The notes under the pieces: generated by a model
Databases searched by the model: none
Told to the model about the DNA's origin: nothing
Seen by the model: the letters and a program-made list of their open reading frames with translations, nothing else
Source of the DNA: Lagopus muta
Lineage: Eukaryota; Chordata; Aves; Galliformes; Phasianidae
Length of the DNA: 64,000 nucleotides
Assembly (NCBI RefSeq): GCF_023343835.1
Contig: NC_064440.1
Coordinates: 36,029,537 to 36,093,536, forward strand
Direction: 5' to 3'
Program-made: the position numbers and the translations under genes
In this document: piece by piece, positions 49,471 to 60,179 of the stretch
Layout: each line of letters begins with the position of its first letter
Numbering within the stretch: the stretch's first letter is position 1

Positions 49471-50450
49471 TTGAGTGGAGTGCACATGTCCTCCTGTCAC
49501 CAGCATACATCCCCCAAATATTACCTATTCTATTTTCTTCTCTCTGTATGGTTGCTAGCAACTCTGAGCTGGCCCAGAACAGTTCATACACAGCTACCTT
49601 CTGGGTCCTCCTCTCTAACCGAAATCCAGACCTCTTTCGAGTTTTGTGATGAAGTCACATATCTTACATTTATGGTGCTAATTAAATCCAAGATCTAAAC
49701 AGGATACAGAGCCATATGAAGTACGTCTGTAAAGCTTTACACACACCAAGTTATGCCTTGTGTACCTGCTGTTATCCTAGGAGGGCTTATCAGAGAAGCA
49801 AGAAACCTCTCCAGTTTTGCAGGACAGATGATCGCTTCCTGCGTCAAAAATTCTCAGTATCCTTTGAGGAGCTTTATTGTTTTGACATTGCCCGTTCTTT
49901 AGCAAGCTCTTTTCCCAATTATATCATCCTTTTTGTTCTCTTGGGACTTCTGCCCCTGAGAGCACTGAGCAAGTTTATGACAAGGCATGTGCTGATTGAA
50001 ATGGTCGGCACTTACTTTCTTTTTGCATCACCCTTCATCGCTTGCTCCTTTTTGTGGGAGCAGCAGCAGCATGGTTAGAATTTTTGCTGCCTTCAGCAGC
50101 TGTCTGCAGGTGTTCCTTTTGGTCCTCTATCAATCCTACATTTCACAGGCCAACTGAAAGACCTGCATTTTCCTGCGGGCTCTATCTCCTTTGCTTCTTT
50201 CTGTCCAACCTTCACCAGAACCTGTTCATTTATTACAGCACCTTAAATCGTGGCTGAGAAGGGCAGCGTACCTCCCAGCACCTCACAAAATACTGAGCAG
50301 CACATGGAGCTGCCCTGGTGTCACCCCAAAGTGCTCAAGGTAACCGTGGTGCCTTCTTTTCACCAATCTGCTGAGCAGTACCCAGATTTGAACTTGAATT
50401 GTGCTGTCTGCAAAAATAAACAAATAAACTCTTTTCACCCTATTCCAAAA
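49471..50450 (+). other. COL6A2: COL6A2 3' UTR
   Basis: Noncoding sequence runs from the stop to a pair of AATAAA hexamers at 50415-50420 and 50423-50428, followed by a T-rich region. A third hexamer lies at 50582-50587 after a 22-nt poly-T run. The implied gene length is about 26.6 kb. Confidence 0.75.
50415..50428 (+). terminator. Tandem polyadenylation signals of COL6A2
   Basis: Two AATAAA hexamers lie 2 bp apart (aataaacaaataaa), followed by T-rich sequence. They are the first canonical signals after the standard stop codon. Confidence 0.75.
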
Positions 50451-50969
50451 AAGTCTCTTTATTCCATAGTTTGTCTTCTCTCTTTTCCTTCTACCTTCTT
50501 TCTTTTCTTTCCCCCTTTTTTTTTTTTTTTTTTTTTAAATTTTTATTTTTAATGAGCAGGTAGTTCTCCTTGCATTAAGCTAATAAATGAAGGTAAGTTT
50601 GTTTTCTGATTCTCCTCACAAATGTGCGTGCGCAGGACCAAGGGTCCCTGCAACAGAGGATCACAGGGCACTGCCAAATTCCCACAGGACCACAGGAATC
50701 TCATGGGAGCCCTGCAGCTCACTGTCCTGTGCCTCCAGTTGTCTCACAGACCTGCTCATTGCCCCATCCCCATGTTCTCAGTGCCCATCTGGACGAGTCT
50801 CTCAGTGTGACAAAGGCAGACATCATTCCTCATCTGCTTCGTGTTCCCTTGGCCCAGGGCTGTGGGTAAGGACTGTGAAGGATGGTAAAAAGCAATGAGC
50901 ATGGCCACCTCCTCCAGCTGCTCAGCGCCAGGACTGCTCCTGCTTGGCCAAAGTCCACACCAGACTTTG
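50451..50969. other. Gap between COL6A2 and the duplicated block
   Basis: It contains a poly-T run (about 50516-50537), a third AATAAA (50582-50587) and unique sequence. Open frames here show no recognisable domain or consistent splice structure. The segmental duplication begins at the right end. Confidence 0.6.
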
Positions 50970-51024
50970 GATCATGGCATCTCTGCCCAGACTGGGGAAG
51001 TGATTGCTGCCTTCCCCTTTGCAG

Positions 51025-51150
51025 ATTCAACCGGTAGCAAAGCATGTACCCCAGAGAGACGCAGCCGTGCCAACAGGACGCTGGCACAACCGGTCACACA
51101 GGCTGTGTGTGCCAAGGGCTGCCCTGGGGAGGACAGTGAAACAGACACAG
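51025..51150 (+). other. Exon-like block of unknown function, copy 1
   Basis: A strong acceptor (cttcccctttgcag) and donor (cacag^gtaggtgag) enclose 126 nt, open in the frame that carries KACTPERRSRANRTLAQP and CAKGCPGEDSETDTG. It is symmetric (phase 1 in, phase 1 out) and has three Cys and one NRT glycosylation site. I do not recognise the family. I found no convincing partner exons upstream or downstream, so it could also be chance or a relic. Confidence 0.3.
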
Positions 51151-51675
51151 GTAGGTGAGACTCCTCTCCTGCCGTAGAGCTGGTTTGGAACACACAGCAC
51201 TCCTGCTGCAGGCCTGCACCCCCAGCATGGCTCCAGGAGCTGGCACCACAGCCTTGGGCGCCCACTGCCCGGCCCGGCTCCAGGAGCTGCTCGCTCTCAG
51301 CTAGATCCACCCAGGGTGACGGAGACGGCACAGGGATGAGGAGATGTCCAGGGATGGATTGTGCGAGGAGCAGAGCAGCTGGCAGGGCAGGTGCAGGGAC
51401 GGCCACGAGTCGGGGCCAGAGGGGGTAAAGCAGTGGGGTGCCGTGGCCTTGTCTGCTGCAGCATCGCTGCTGTGCTTTCCCTCCGCTGAAAAGGAGAGCT
51501 GCAGGGGAGCTGCTTTAAGGACAAAATATGGCTGTGTGCAGTCCCAGGTGAGACGGGAGCCATGTCCTGGGAGGGGTGTGCAGCCACAGTAGCAGATCCC
51601 AACTGGCCCCCCAACACACACAGACAGCCTACAAGCAGGATGGCAACTCACACAGCTCAGTGTGAGGGGAGTTAC

Positions 51676-51681
51676 TTTATT
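51676..51681 (-). terminator. Polyadenylation signal, PRR13-like copy 1
   Basis: AATAAA on the - strand (tttatt on the + strand) lies about 115 bp past the terminal exon stop. The same hexamer is kept in copy 2 at 62077-62082. Confidence 0.55.
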
Positions 51682-51794
51682 CTCCAACCAGCCCTTCTGC
51701 AACAGCTGGGGAACAACCCAGCTCTTGCGGAGCATTTGTCTTCATGTATCGTCTCCTCAGGGCTTCACCTCCACACAGGTAGGAGATGTTTTCT

Positions 51795-52957
51795 TCAGTC
51801 AGAATCAGAGCTGCTTGTGCTGCTTGAGTGCTGGAGGAGGAGGTAAAACCAGTTCAGGACAGCACAGAAACAGCCCTCTGCCACACCACTTCTAATAGCA
51901 GCTCGCAGCCGCAGGTGTGAGACTGAGGGACTTGCCCAGTCCCTTTTGGGCTCCCACAGCCCCCCCTCAGCCCTCAGTGTGGCATCCCACCACCTCCAGC
52001 TGCTGCCTGGAAGGAGCTGCACGCCCATTCCCAGTGCCCAGCTTGGTTCAGGTTGAGCTGGCAGCAGCTGCAACGCACATCCGTGGTGGCTGTGGTCTCA
52101 CCTCCCCCCAGCTGAGTGTCTTTGCACAGCACCAAAAGCTGTGCCCTCAGGTGTGCACACTGGATGAACTGCAAGCTGGTAATTACCAGTGTTGGTGCTG
52201 GGCCTAGGAAATGACCTGAAATGGCTCATGCTTGGCTATTTATAAACCAAAAGGGAGTCTCCAAAGCAACAACAAAAAAAACATTAACCACCCACTCTAG
52301 CGGGTCAGGGGCAGAGGGGGAGCACACGACCACAACAGAGAGCTGGGGGATCTGCTGCAACTATACCTTGCCTCAATGTAGCCTGTGGTAGCTCTTGGAG
52401 TGCTTCTTCATCAGTCGGGGAGTGGAGGGCATCCAGGTGTGCAGACAGACAGGTACCCAGGTGGGCACGCAGGTTGGCACACAGGTTGGCACACACATCG
52501 GTACACATGTAGGCACACACGCAGGGTCCCAGGCAGCGTCCCAGTGTGAACCCATGTGGAGAGGGCCCTGGGAGACAGGTCCCAGAGATGCAGGTTGACA
52601 CTGCTTTGTAACAAGGATTGCTGGGCCCAGGGTGCTGGCATTTTGGAGGGGCAGGTGGGCAGATTTTCTTCTGTGATGATCCTGATTTGCCTAGGAGAAA
52701 GAGGGGGATTACAAGTCAGCAGAGCCAGGCATTTCCTTGAAAGGGCAATGCAGGGAGCAGGTGTACCCATGCACTCAAAGCATCCCACCTGGTTTATGCC
52801 CACCTCACAGGTGATACCCCCTTCCCCTCTGGCACACAGATGATATCTCAGGGTGCCTGGTGGCTGCTTTGAGTCTCTTCCTAAGCCCCACTGAGTGCGT
52901 GTCACTGACAGACCAGCCCTAGCCCTGTGGCTGCTCACCAAAGCAAGATTTCGGCAT
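51795..52957 (-). pseudogene. PRR13-like gene copy 1, diverged or broken
   Basis: Exons on the - strand, from splice sites: 53388 to about 53455 (noncoding), 52939-52974 (ATG at 52957-52955, 19 coding nt), 52367-52690 and 51795-51830. The 19-nt start exon followed by a phase-1 intron matches my recollection of PRR13. Exon 3 opens with PPAPPKCQHPGPSNPCY, clearly related to copy 2, but then leaves the copy 2 frame. The Lys/His-rich end and the serine tail HSSSTSSSDSD are in other frames, with a TGA just before the donor. The start-codon frame stays open for about 122 codons and becomes Cys-rich (CVCAYMCTDVCANLC), ending at 51805. It may be a pseudogene or a paralogue with a new C-terminus. Confidence 0.55.
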
Positions 52958-53387
52958 CCTCTACTGACTCCAAGCTGCAAAGGAAGGACAGGCAATGTCA
53001 GTGTTTCACCACTGCACACAGGCTACTATTTGGCCCCTGCCTTTGCACAGCTGGCCATTGGCCACAAGCACAGTCGCAGTCCACACGCCCCAGGCACAGA
53101 AACGACACTTGTCCCACTGCAGGCTCCCACAGCCACCCCATCCTTTCTGGGGATGCTGAGTGCCAGGCACTCACTGCCCACCCCCCAGCACTTATTTCCA
53201 TCATTAATGGAAATTATGCACCAAATCTGATGCAACACGGCCCAAGCTCACATGTGCATCCTGTGTCGATGCAGAGCAAGAGGGGCACAGAGGAAATCGC
53301 ATCCTGTCCCTGCACCAGCCCTGGTCCCCCCGCTGTCCCTGTCCCCAGCAGTCTCGGCCTTGTCAGGGATCAGCTCTGCTCACCTAC

Positions 53388-53500
53388 CCCGCAGATCAGT
53401 TCCTTCCGAGAGCAGCGCAGTCCTGATGGCCGTCCTTGGCGTGGCTCTCCCAAAGCAGCGGGCCCAGCCCTCGGGCACCCGTTAAATACAGAGCCCTGCC
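53388..53500 (-). promoter_or_regulatory. Core promoter and noncoding exon 1 of PRR13-like copy 1
   Basis: On the - strand a TATA-type box (tatttaa, + strand 53482-53488) lies about 30 bp before a GC-rich segment that ends in a strong donor (ctgcggg^gtaggtgag, boundary at 53388). Position and strand fit a first exon for the gene whose start exon is at 52939-52974. The transcription start near 53455 is inferred from TATA spacing. Confidence 0.5.
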
Positions 53501-54045
53501 TGGGCGAGGAAGGTGCGGTGGGCAGGGGTGACACTGCGGAGCAATGACACTGGCAGCACCACTCCCAGCTCCCCCCAGGTAAACATCAGCACTGCTCTCC
53601 CATCCAGCACAAAGGTCCTGCAGGGCCGATCAGTCACGTGGTTTCAGGTGATGGGGTGAACCATGAACTCTGGTGCGCTGCACCCAGCGTGGGTGCTGTG
53701 TGCGGGGGAGGCACGGGGGTCACATCCTCCTGCAGGGCAGGGGGCTCAGGGCACTGCTGACTGAGGAGCAAGCATGTTTCCCATCTGTATTTGTGCATCC
53801 CCGCTGTTTTCCCTGGCCCAGCTCTCAGATCCTCTCAAGCTTCTCGTTTCTCCAGCAGTGCCAACACAAGTGCTGAGCCTTGCTTTGCCTCCTCCAGCAG
53901 CCCGGTGACCATCTGCGATGTCTGCGTGGGGAGGAAGAAGGTGCATCATTTCCAGCCTGAAGGACAGGCAGTGTGTCATCTGCCCAGCCCAGGAATCTCC
54001 TCCAGTCTTTGCGGTGTCTCTGTCTCTACCCTGGCACAAGGGTAC
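53501..54045. other. Region 5' of PRR13-like copy 1
   Basis: Moderately GC-rich unique sequence lies between the copy 1 promoter and the first LTR. No gene is supported. Confidence 0.5.
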
Positions 54046-54650
54046 TGAATCTAGGAAACCATAACTTTGTTCACAAACTTTAGGGAGGAACACATAGGAT
54101 TGAGAGATCCTTGAAGACAAGTAAAGATAGGTAGAGCTGCTGTCTGCAGCTCAGTTGGGGAGGTGGAAGTCCTGTCAAGATCAGAAGGCAGAGCTGACAA
54201 CACGATGGAGGGTAGGGTTGCTGTTTACGCAATGGAGGGTCTAATGAAGCTAAGTGGAGTTGCTGTCTGCAACTCAAAGGGGGTCCAGAGAAGATAAGGA
54301 GGCAAAGTTGCTGTTGCAACACAGTGCAACCCCTGGAAAGGTTGAAAGTTCACAGCAAGAAAGATCTAGCCTTCATCTAGTGACCACCAGAACCCCCACC
54401 CATATTTGCAGTACGCATGCTCAAGAGGGTGGCACATTGTGTTAATGGTTTCTCAGTGTTCTGGGCCATTTTATTGGCATGCAATAAATATGTGTACATT
54501 ATGTCTTTAAATATGTAACCATTACTTTTCTTGCAATGCGAGTTAGGAGGAGATATCCCCCTTGCACCCAGTGCTGTAGCAAACATACCTGCTTTATAAC
54601 CTTATGTGGGTTATAGAGTTTGATTCTGCAAGTCAATTTGGCAGGCCAGC
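54046..54650 (+). mobile_element. LTR A, decayed endogenous retrovirus LTR
   Basis: It starts tgaatctaggaaacc and has a U3-like part made of imperfect repeats around 'gagttgctgtctgcaactca' (54125-54330). A polyadenylation hexamer (gcaataaatatg) follows, and then an R/U5-like part with 'cccttgcacccagtgctg' and 'acctgctttataa'. These last landmarks recur in LTR B. The boundaries are approximate. Confidence 0.6.
54125..54330. repeat. Imperfect tandem repeats in the U3 part of LTR A
   Basis: The phrase g(t/g)tagagctgctgtctgcagctca recurs, degraded, at about 54130, 54215, 54250 and 54305, with a spacing of roughly 35-85 bp. Direct repeats in U3 are commonly transcriptional enhancers in retroviral LTRs. 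Confidence 0.5.
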
Positions 54651-55149
54651 CAGGAAGCACTCTGTTCGTCCGCAGGACCAGCTGAGAGCGGGGACCCCTT
54701 TGGCGCACCCCAAGATTCTTGGAAGGACTCCCTCCAAGGAGGAGTTTCTCCTCCAAGGAGGAGAAGGACCCAATGAATGCAGGGGCAGACAAGAGCTATC
54801 AGTGATCAGGTACGTTACATTGGAGGGGAACCTGTAAGCTGTGAGGAGACATCCTACGCGAGGTGTAGAAGGGCAGTTGCTCCCCCCGGTGTAAGTGTCT
54901 GGACAGGTGAGCATGAAGGGGCAAACTTGTGTTGGCTTGTACCCTGAGTAATGGGATCCCGGGTGCTCCTGGTGAGTTGAGAGAGGGAAAGGTTTAAATA
55001 CGAGCTGAGAACAGACAATGAATGGCAGATGTGCAGAATGGAGCTAGGTAACCCAAACTCGCTGATTGGCTGTTGGAGCTGACTTGGCAAGAACTGCATG
55101 TCACAACCTGATAGGGAACCAGCTGAGGCCGGCTCATCCTTTTCAACAG

Positions 55150-55480
55150 GGACAAGGGTAGAAGTGCATAGCAAGGAAGACACGTGGCCTTGATCCTCAC
55201 AACGCTCATAGAGGACCACCAGGAGGTACTACGCGTGCCCAGGAGGTGTGACTCAGGTGGAGCATGCTGTAATGATTTCTCAGAACTGCCTTCCCTTTTC
55301 TCATAAATCCTATGCGTATGTACAAGTTTGATCTGTATACGTAGCTACCTTTTGTTCTCAGGTGAGCAAGTTGGGCAGGGTTACCCCCCTTGCACCCGGC
55401 ATGTGTGTGCAACGCTGAATAAAACATGCCTGCTTTATAAGTACTCAGTGGTTGTCAAGTTTGCTCCGCAAGTCAGTGGC
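55150..55480 (+). mobile_element. LTR B, partial, related to LTR A
   Basis: The segment shares with LTR A 'gaccaccag', 'aatgatttctcag', the run 'cccccttgcacccggc', the hexamer aataaa (55418-55423) and 'gcctgctttataa'. U3 is truncated or diverged. Confidence 0.6.
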
Positions 55481-55779
55481 TGCAATAGCAGCAGTGATAT
55501 TTGGGGTAATTAACGCTGTTATATGCTGCAAGTGCCTGGTACCGCGTATATTGTGATCTGCATCACACTTCCTGTAACTCCTAATTTTGTGTACGAGTGA
55601 CACGCTGCACAGCTGCAGAGTGAATGCAGAGTCCTGATCCGTGCTCCTGTGTTCTGCACGAGGAGGGCAGCCAGAGATGGGCAAAGTTAAAGCTCTCCTA
55701 TCTGTCACTTCAGTGTTTAAAGCACCAGGCGAGCGGAACCGTGTGGAAGGAGTAAATGTCTGAACTGGCATTATTGGCC

Positions 55780-56020
55780 ATGTAAACTGTACTGGTTATT
55801 GCCACTGTCTTTGTGATCATTAATTGTTCGTGCTGTAAAAGTGCTTTCTGTGGAATTCCGTTTCTTGTTTAATCTCTCATCCAGTATTTAAGGTCGGCTG
55901 AAATATAAAAGGTTGTTATGACAAATCGAGGAAACTATAACTTTGTTTGCAAACTTTAGGGAGAAACACAGAAACTGTACGAATGCGAGGTCCTTGAAGA
56001 CAAGCTGTAGGAATGGAATG
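55780..56020 (+). mobile_element. Retroviral 3' remnant: membrane-segment coding relic and LTR start
   Basis: A short open stretch encodes a hydrophobic segment followed by a Cys-Cys pair (VLVIATVFVIINCSCCK), like a transmembrane envelope tail. About 60 bp later a sequence starting near 55918 repeats the first 70 bp of LTR A (gaaactataactttgtttgc; ggtccttgaagacaag). The order fits the 3' end of an env gene and a 3' LTR, but both are fragments. Confidence 0.4.
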
Positions 56021-56137
56021 TTGTTTCTGCATTAGAACTAACAAGATATTAGAAAAATATTTATCCGGAGGGATTGGCCCTAAATCTGAGAATCAGAGCG
56101 CAGTCACCTGTGAGCTGGGGAGTTCACAGCAGGAGGG

Positions 56138-56870
56138 ATGGGGAATAGGAGCTCCCAAGAACAGGGGAAAAGGGTCCCCGAAATCGTGCCTACAGATAGC
56201 CCCTTGGGAAGGAAGCTTCAGCATTGGAAAAATAACCCCAAAACTAGGGACAAGGGCAGGAAAAAGTGCTTAAATATTGTGTACAGACATGGCCTAGAGA
56301 GCCACCAGGGGGAAAATCATTATTTTGACCAAAATGTGGGTCTGATGAAGGTTGGATTTGTCAGGCTTTGAATTTATATGCAGACATTAAGACTTCTTTC
56401 TCTGAAATAGAATCAGCTTACGTCACAAGAAGTAAAACAGCTCCTCATGAGAGGGAGTCGAAGTTCAAAGAAAAAGGAGAGAAGCAGGAAGATCGTAAAT
56501 GGGATCCTGTAGGTAAGCTGCTCCCCCCTTCAACTTCTAAAGCAGTGCAAGTGGCAGAGGTCTTTGCAGACTGGGGAATGGCCATGCTGCTGATCCCCTG
56601 CAGGGTCCTGGAGAGAGTGCACATTCCCAATTACTGAGGGAGCCAGAGCAATGCAAACGAGATGTTAATGTCCTTCCCCCTTTTTACTAGCAGAAAGGTT
56701 AGGAGTTTCAAGAAGGAAACAAATTCCTTTATTGAGGATCCTATCAGAGAAGCAGAGCAATTAGATCAATTTCTAGGGCCTGATTTCTACTTGTGGATGG
56801 AAATGACATTTATCGTGGGTATGTTGTTTACTGGAGAAGAAAGAGGTGTGATTAGGCATCATTAGTTTGC
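56138..56870 (+). pseudogene. Degraded retroviral gag, matrix to capsid N-terminal part
   Basis: An open frame starts Met-Gly-Asn (a myristoylation-type start), continues with basic, Lys-rich residues, and is interrupted by stops. A later fragment includes FIEDPIREAEQ and ends FTGEERG, like a gammaretroviral capsid N-terminal domain. The frame changes several times, so no functional product is possible. It is a relic of an avian gammaretrovirus-like element. Confidence 0.6.
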
Positions 56871-57960
56871 AAGGGGAAAGGAACACAGAGGGAAGGTTGG
56901 GGCCTGGAGGGCGGTGGGGAGAAGAAGGATCCCAAAGATAACTGTCACTGTCTTTGTGACTGTTAGATGTTTATGGTGTGAAAGCGTTACCTGAAAAGCC
57001 GTTATGGGGCAAGGGGTGTCTAAAGATACCGAAAAGACCCCCTGGGTTGCAATTGACTCATAGGAGAGATATTGGTGGTGAGCCAGGGGGAATACTGAAT
57101 AAGAAACCGGGAACATATATGAAGTAATGGGGCCTGTTTTATAACTGAGTAACCTAACCATGAGAAAAGTGCTGGGTGTTTGTGGAAGCAGAAGAATTGT
57201 ACGGTTTGATTTGTGGGTTTTGAAGGGAGCGGGACAAACCGCTTTGATGGTGTATGAAAGTGTAATTATTAAGGTATACAGGAGTGTAACTGTTAAGGGA
57301 TATTGTTAAGGTATGGAAGTATAACTGCTAAGAGTATACGAAAGTGTACATGGTTATGGGTATGTGGAAGTATGTGGTATGAGGGTACAAACAGTCAAAT
57401 TGCGGAGGGGGAAAAAAACTCAAAAAAAAAAAATAGGGAAAAACAGTGAGTTAGAGATGTTAAAGTTTGTGAGCAGCACGAAAACAACCCCCTGCACTGC
57501 CTCCCCTCTGTGCCTTGTAAACTGAACTCTCAGTGAGAGAGAAAGCTGGGGGCCAGAGACTACTTCTGTAAACAAAGAGTGACTTGCACATGGGGAAAGA
57601 CAGGATACTGGAAGTGAGAATAGCCTTCATCTGCAGAGATCAAGGAAACCCTACATCCCAGTGTTAGCACTGGAACCCTCCAGGGAGGAGGAGGTGAAAC
57701 TGAAATAACATTAGTAGTTTTTGTAAAGTTTGGAAAATGAAAAGGTTTGAGAAAGGCACAGGTTGAGGAAGGCAAAAAAGAGCAAGATTTAACTGTGGCA
57801 ATTGGACACGGACTCCGTTGTTAGTGCCGACTGAAGGTCTTTACGGCATGGGACGGATTTGAACAATATGCACTTGGCCAAGCGCCTTATTAAGCGTGAC
57901 TGTCCTGCTGCAGGTGGCAGCGGTTGATTGTTCATTCCAACCTGAAGGAGATGGCGCTGG
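56871..57960. other. Retroelement-derived sequence without a readable gene
   Basis: This interrupts the gag relic. It includes an ATGGGGCAAGGG (Met-Gly-Gln-Gly, 57004) that could be another gag start but hits stops soon after. There is a low-complexity stretch (57246-57395) of diverged 'aaggtatggaagtgtaac' units and an A-rich run near 57424-57435. The origin of the insertion is unclear. Confidence 0.4.
57246..57395. repeat. Diverged short tandem repeats
   Basis: Units of about 20-35 bp built on 'gtatgaaagtgtaattatta' and 'ggtatacaggagtgtaactg' recur several times with substitutions and indels. Confidence 0.55.
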
Positions 57961-58540
57961 AGCTGGGCTCCTCCCTTCTGTGCTGTCCCACGGCACCGCA
58001 TCTGCACAGCTCAGCTGGGCGCTGCTGCGGTTGGCGTGGTACCGCTCTTTGCTCTCGGGGGTGTTGCTCTGAGGCACCGGCTCCGTCAGCCTCATCTCAA
58101 ACTTGTTGTACCTCAGCAGCATCTCCTGGCAGTGAGCGATGAGGTCGCAGAGGCTGTCAAACACCGGGATGTCGGTCAGGAAGAACGTGGGGCTGCCAGC
58201 GTCCTGCCGCCAGTGGATGTGGCAGTGCTGCACCTTCTCGTTACACCAGGAGGACAGAGTGTAGTCCCCAACGAGTGCAGTCCCCAACAAGTGCCTGGCT
58301 CTCCCTGACAAGGCAAGAGCCATCAGGGCCCCATCTCAGTGCAGTACTCCGTCAGCAGCCGCTCAGCCATGTGCTGCCCCCTGTACCCTGCTCCCAGCCT
58401 GCACAGAACCATTTCTCCATGGAATGCAGCTCGGTGCTGTTGCTCACCTCCTTCTGCACTGCATGTTGCTCCTGTTTCTGGCCGGGACAACGTAAACTGG
58501 GTTCCATTCATAATTAATGGGGTCTTCCATCATTTGGCAA
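57960..58540 (-). pseudogene. PLCG1 SH2-region retrocopy, broken
   Basis: On the - strand the sequence reads across the tandem SH2 region of phospholipase C gamma 1. It starts with VSNSTELHS, then a frameshifted N-terminal SH2 (AERLLTEYC, then a stop), GDYTLSSWCNEKVQHCHIHW, QDAGSPTFFLTDIPVFDSL, FEMRLTEPVPQ and ESKERYH, and fades at about 57965. At least two frameshifts and a stop make it nonfunctional. No splice sites interrupt about 490 bp of coding-like sequence, although the parent gene has many small exons, so a processed copy is likely. The part from 58455 to 58540 (EDPINYEWNP) is less certain. It lies inside, and antisense to, the retroviral relic. Confidence 0.8.
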
Positions 58541-58769
58541 TCTGCCTTCTGCTCCTTTGTCATAATGGTCCCATGGTTCTTTGCCGCCCACTTCCATCAG
58601 CAGTCTTAGGTTTGGCGGGGCTTGTTGCCACCGCTCAGCCTGACCTTCATAGCATCTGCTCACATCCAGGCCAGGTGTACAAGCTACACATCTCCTGATT
58701 ATGTCCAGAGGTTTCTGCCTGGCATGAATAGTTACAATTCTTTGGTTTTCTCCCTCCATGTCTGCCAAA

Positions 58770-59100
58770 CTTGTTTACACCTCTCAGGGTCTTTTGCTAA
58801 TCAGAGTGAGAATGTCTTTATTTGCTCCCAATCTATATAGATTAAAGGAAGCAGAAGTAAGGGCTTGGATAAATTAATTAAGGGGGCTTGGAGAGTATGT
58901 AGAAACAGAGATTGCAATGAAAGAAAGAAATTAAGAACAGCAGCAGTGGCAGTAGAGCAGGATCTGGAAGGGCCCAGGGAGGGTTCTGGTCCCAGTGGAC
59001 CAAAAGCAGTGTGCAAACAGAAAGGAAATGGGACATGGGTGGAAAAGGTGCACCAGGCTGAGGGGGAAGGGAACTGTCTCTGATTGCAAACGTTGGATGA
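58770..59100 (+). pseudogene. Degraded retroviral gag, capsid C-terminal and nucleocapsid part
   Basis: A basic, charged stretch (GAWRVCRNRDCNERKKLR) follows a frame broken by stops. In position and composition it resembles the end of a gammaretroviral capsid. A Cys-containing, Gly/Lys-rich tail follows. It continues the gag relic after the inserted block. Confidence 0.55.
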
Positions 59101-59311
59101 CGGAACATGGGAGGTTTTACCGTGCCAGAACCACTGCTGAGCTTAAACTGGTTAAATTGCAGTGAGGGAAACAGGGTAAAGAGGTTTGTTTTCTGGTGCA
59201 TACAGGTGTCTCTTACTGCATGCTGTATCAAGAATTATTACCCACAGATGATTTTTGTAACAGTAATAGGAGGTAATGGCCAACAAGAAAAAGCTTAACA
59301 ATTAAGAAACA

Positions 59312-59340
59312 AAAAAGAAGAAGAAGAAGAAAAAAAAAAA
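59312..59340. repeat. AAG/A-rich simple repeat
   Basis: The run (aag)n followed by poly-A separates the gag and pol relics. It could mark the tail of a retrotransposed piece, but no such piece is identifiable. Confidence 0.7.
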
Positions 59341-59359
59341 TTGGAACTAAGGGTAAAGC

Positions 59360-60140
59360 AAGACCAATGGATTGAAACAGTCTGGCTTCAACACACACTG
59401 GAAAACCAGTGTTGTACCCCCAGAAGTTACAGAAATCTGAATCAGGTATACCCAGGAGTGAGGGCACCAGGGATGCCTGGAAGAGCCAAAAATGCAGCCC
59501 CCTTAGGAGTTAAGTTAAAATCAGGAGCCAGTCCAGCCAAGGTCGAGCAGTGCCCTTGGAGGGTATGAGATTGGAGAAGGATAGAAGAAGCAATAGATAA
59601 CTTTTTGGAGTTCAGATTATTAATTGGATGTGAATCCACATACAACACCCCAGTCTTGCTGGTGAAAATGGGATGGCGAGAGCTATCATTTGGCACAAGA
59701 TTTGAGGGCAATTAATAGAATTGTTGAGGATGCACACCTAGAGGTGGCAAAACTATACACTTTATGAACCAAGTTAAGGAATGAGTAGGTGGGGTCTGCC
59801 ATTCTGGATTTGAAGGATGCCTTTTTCTGCCTGGCTTTGCTAAAGAAAGTCTAAAGTCACTTGAGTAGGAAAACCCCAGTATGGGGAGAAAAGACTCAGT
59901 TATCCTGGACAGCGTTACCCAGAATTGTAAGAGCAGCCCAATGATTTTTAGAACCAGCCAGCTTGTGAGCCTGGGACTCGGATTCCTCCATCCCAAGGTG
60001 GAGCTTTACTGCAGGATGTGGATGCCACAGTGACAAAAGAGGACTGTGTGCAACGCAGTGTGAGTTTGCTGAATTTCTTGGTTTAGATGGCTATCAAGTT
60101 TCTCAACAGAAAGCTCAAGTGATCAAATAGAAGGAAGGAA
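59360..60140 (+). pseudogene. Degraded retroviral pol: protease and reverse transcriptase part
   Basis: Readable landmarks are GASPAKVEQCP at the protease/RT boundary, the RT motif LDLKDAFFCL (about 59807-59836) and NFLGLDGYQVSQQKAQV-like codons near 60075. Several stops and frameshifts interrupt it. At the catalytic YxDD position the sequence reads LLQDVDAT, so the active site is destroyed. The overall order and wording are gammaretrovirus-type. Confidence 0.8.
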
Positions 60141-60179
60141 GCAATTTGCCAGACACCCAGAACACCAACGCAGAGCTAC

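Larger units (their letters stand above)
50970..52366. repeat. Segmental duplication, copy 1 (outside exon 3)
   Basis: From 'atctctgcccag' onward this block matches the block at about 61378 almost base for base (51000 corresponds to 61401). In 355 bp compared by eye (51841-52195 against 62541-62898) there are three substitutions plus one 10-bp insertion. Copy 1 lacks about 310 bp present in copy 2 (62115-62425) and about 545 bp present near 62900-63455. It holds the 3' end and last intron of PRR13-like copy 1, on the - strand. Confidence 0.93.

Noticed and set aside
52411-53019. A 202-codon open frame on the - strand over PRR13-like copy 1
   Set aside because: It runs through the inferred intron between exons 2 and 3 in a frame different from the start exon. 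The splice sites and the 19-nt start exon explain the locus better.
55445-55771. A 108-codon open frame on the - strand near LTR B
   Set aside because: It is antisense to the LTR-derived sequence with no recognised domain.
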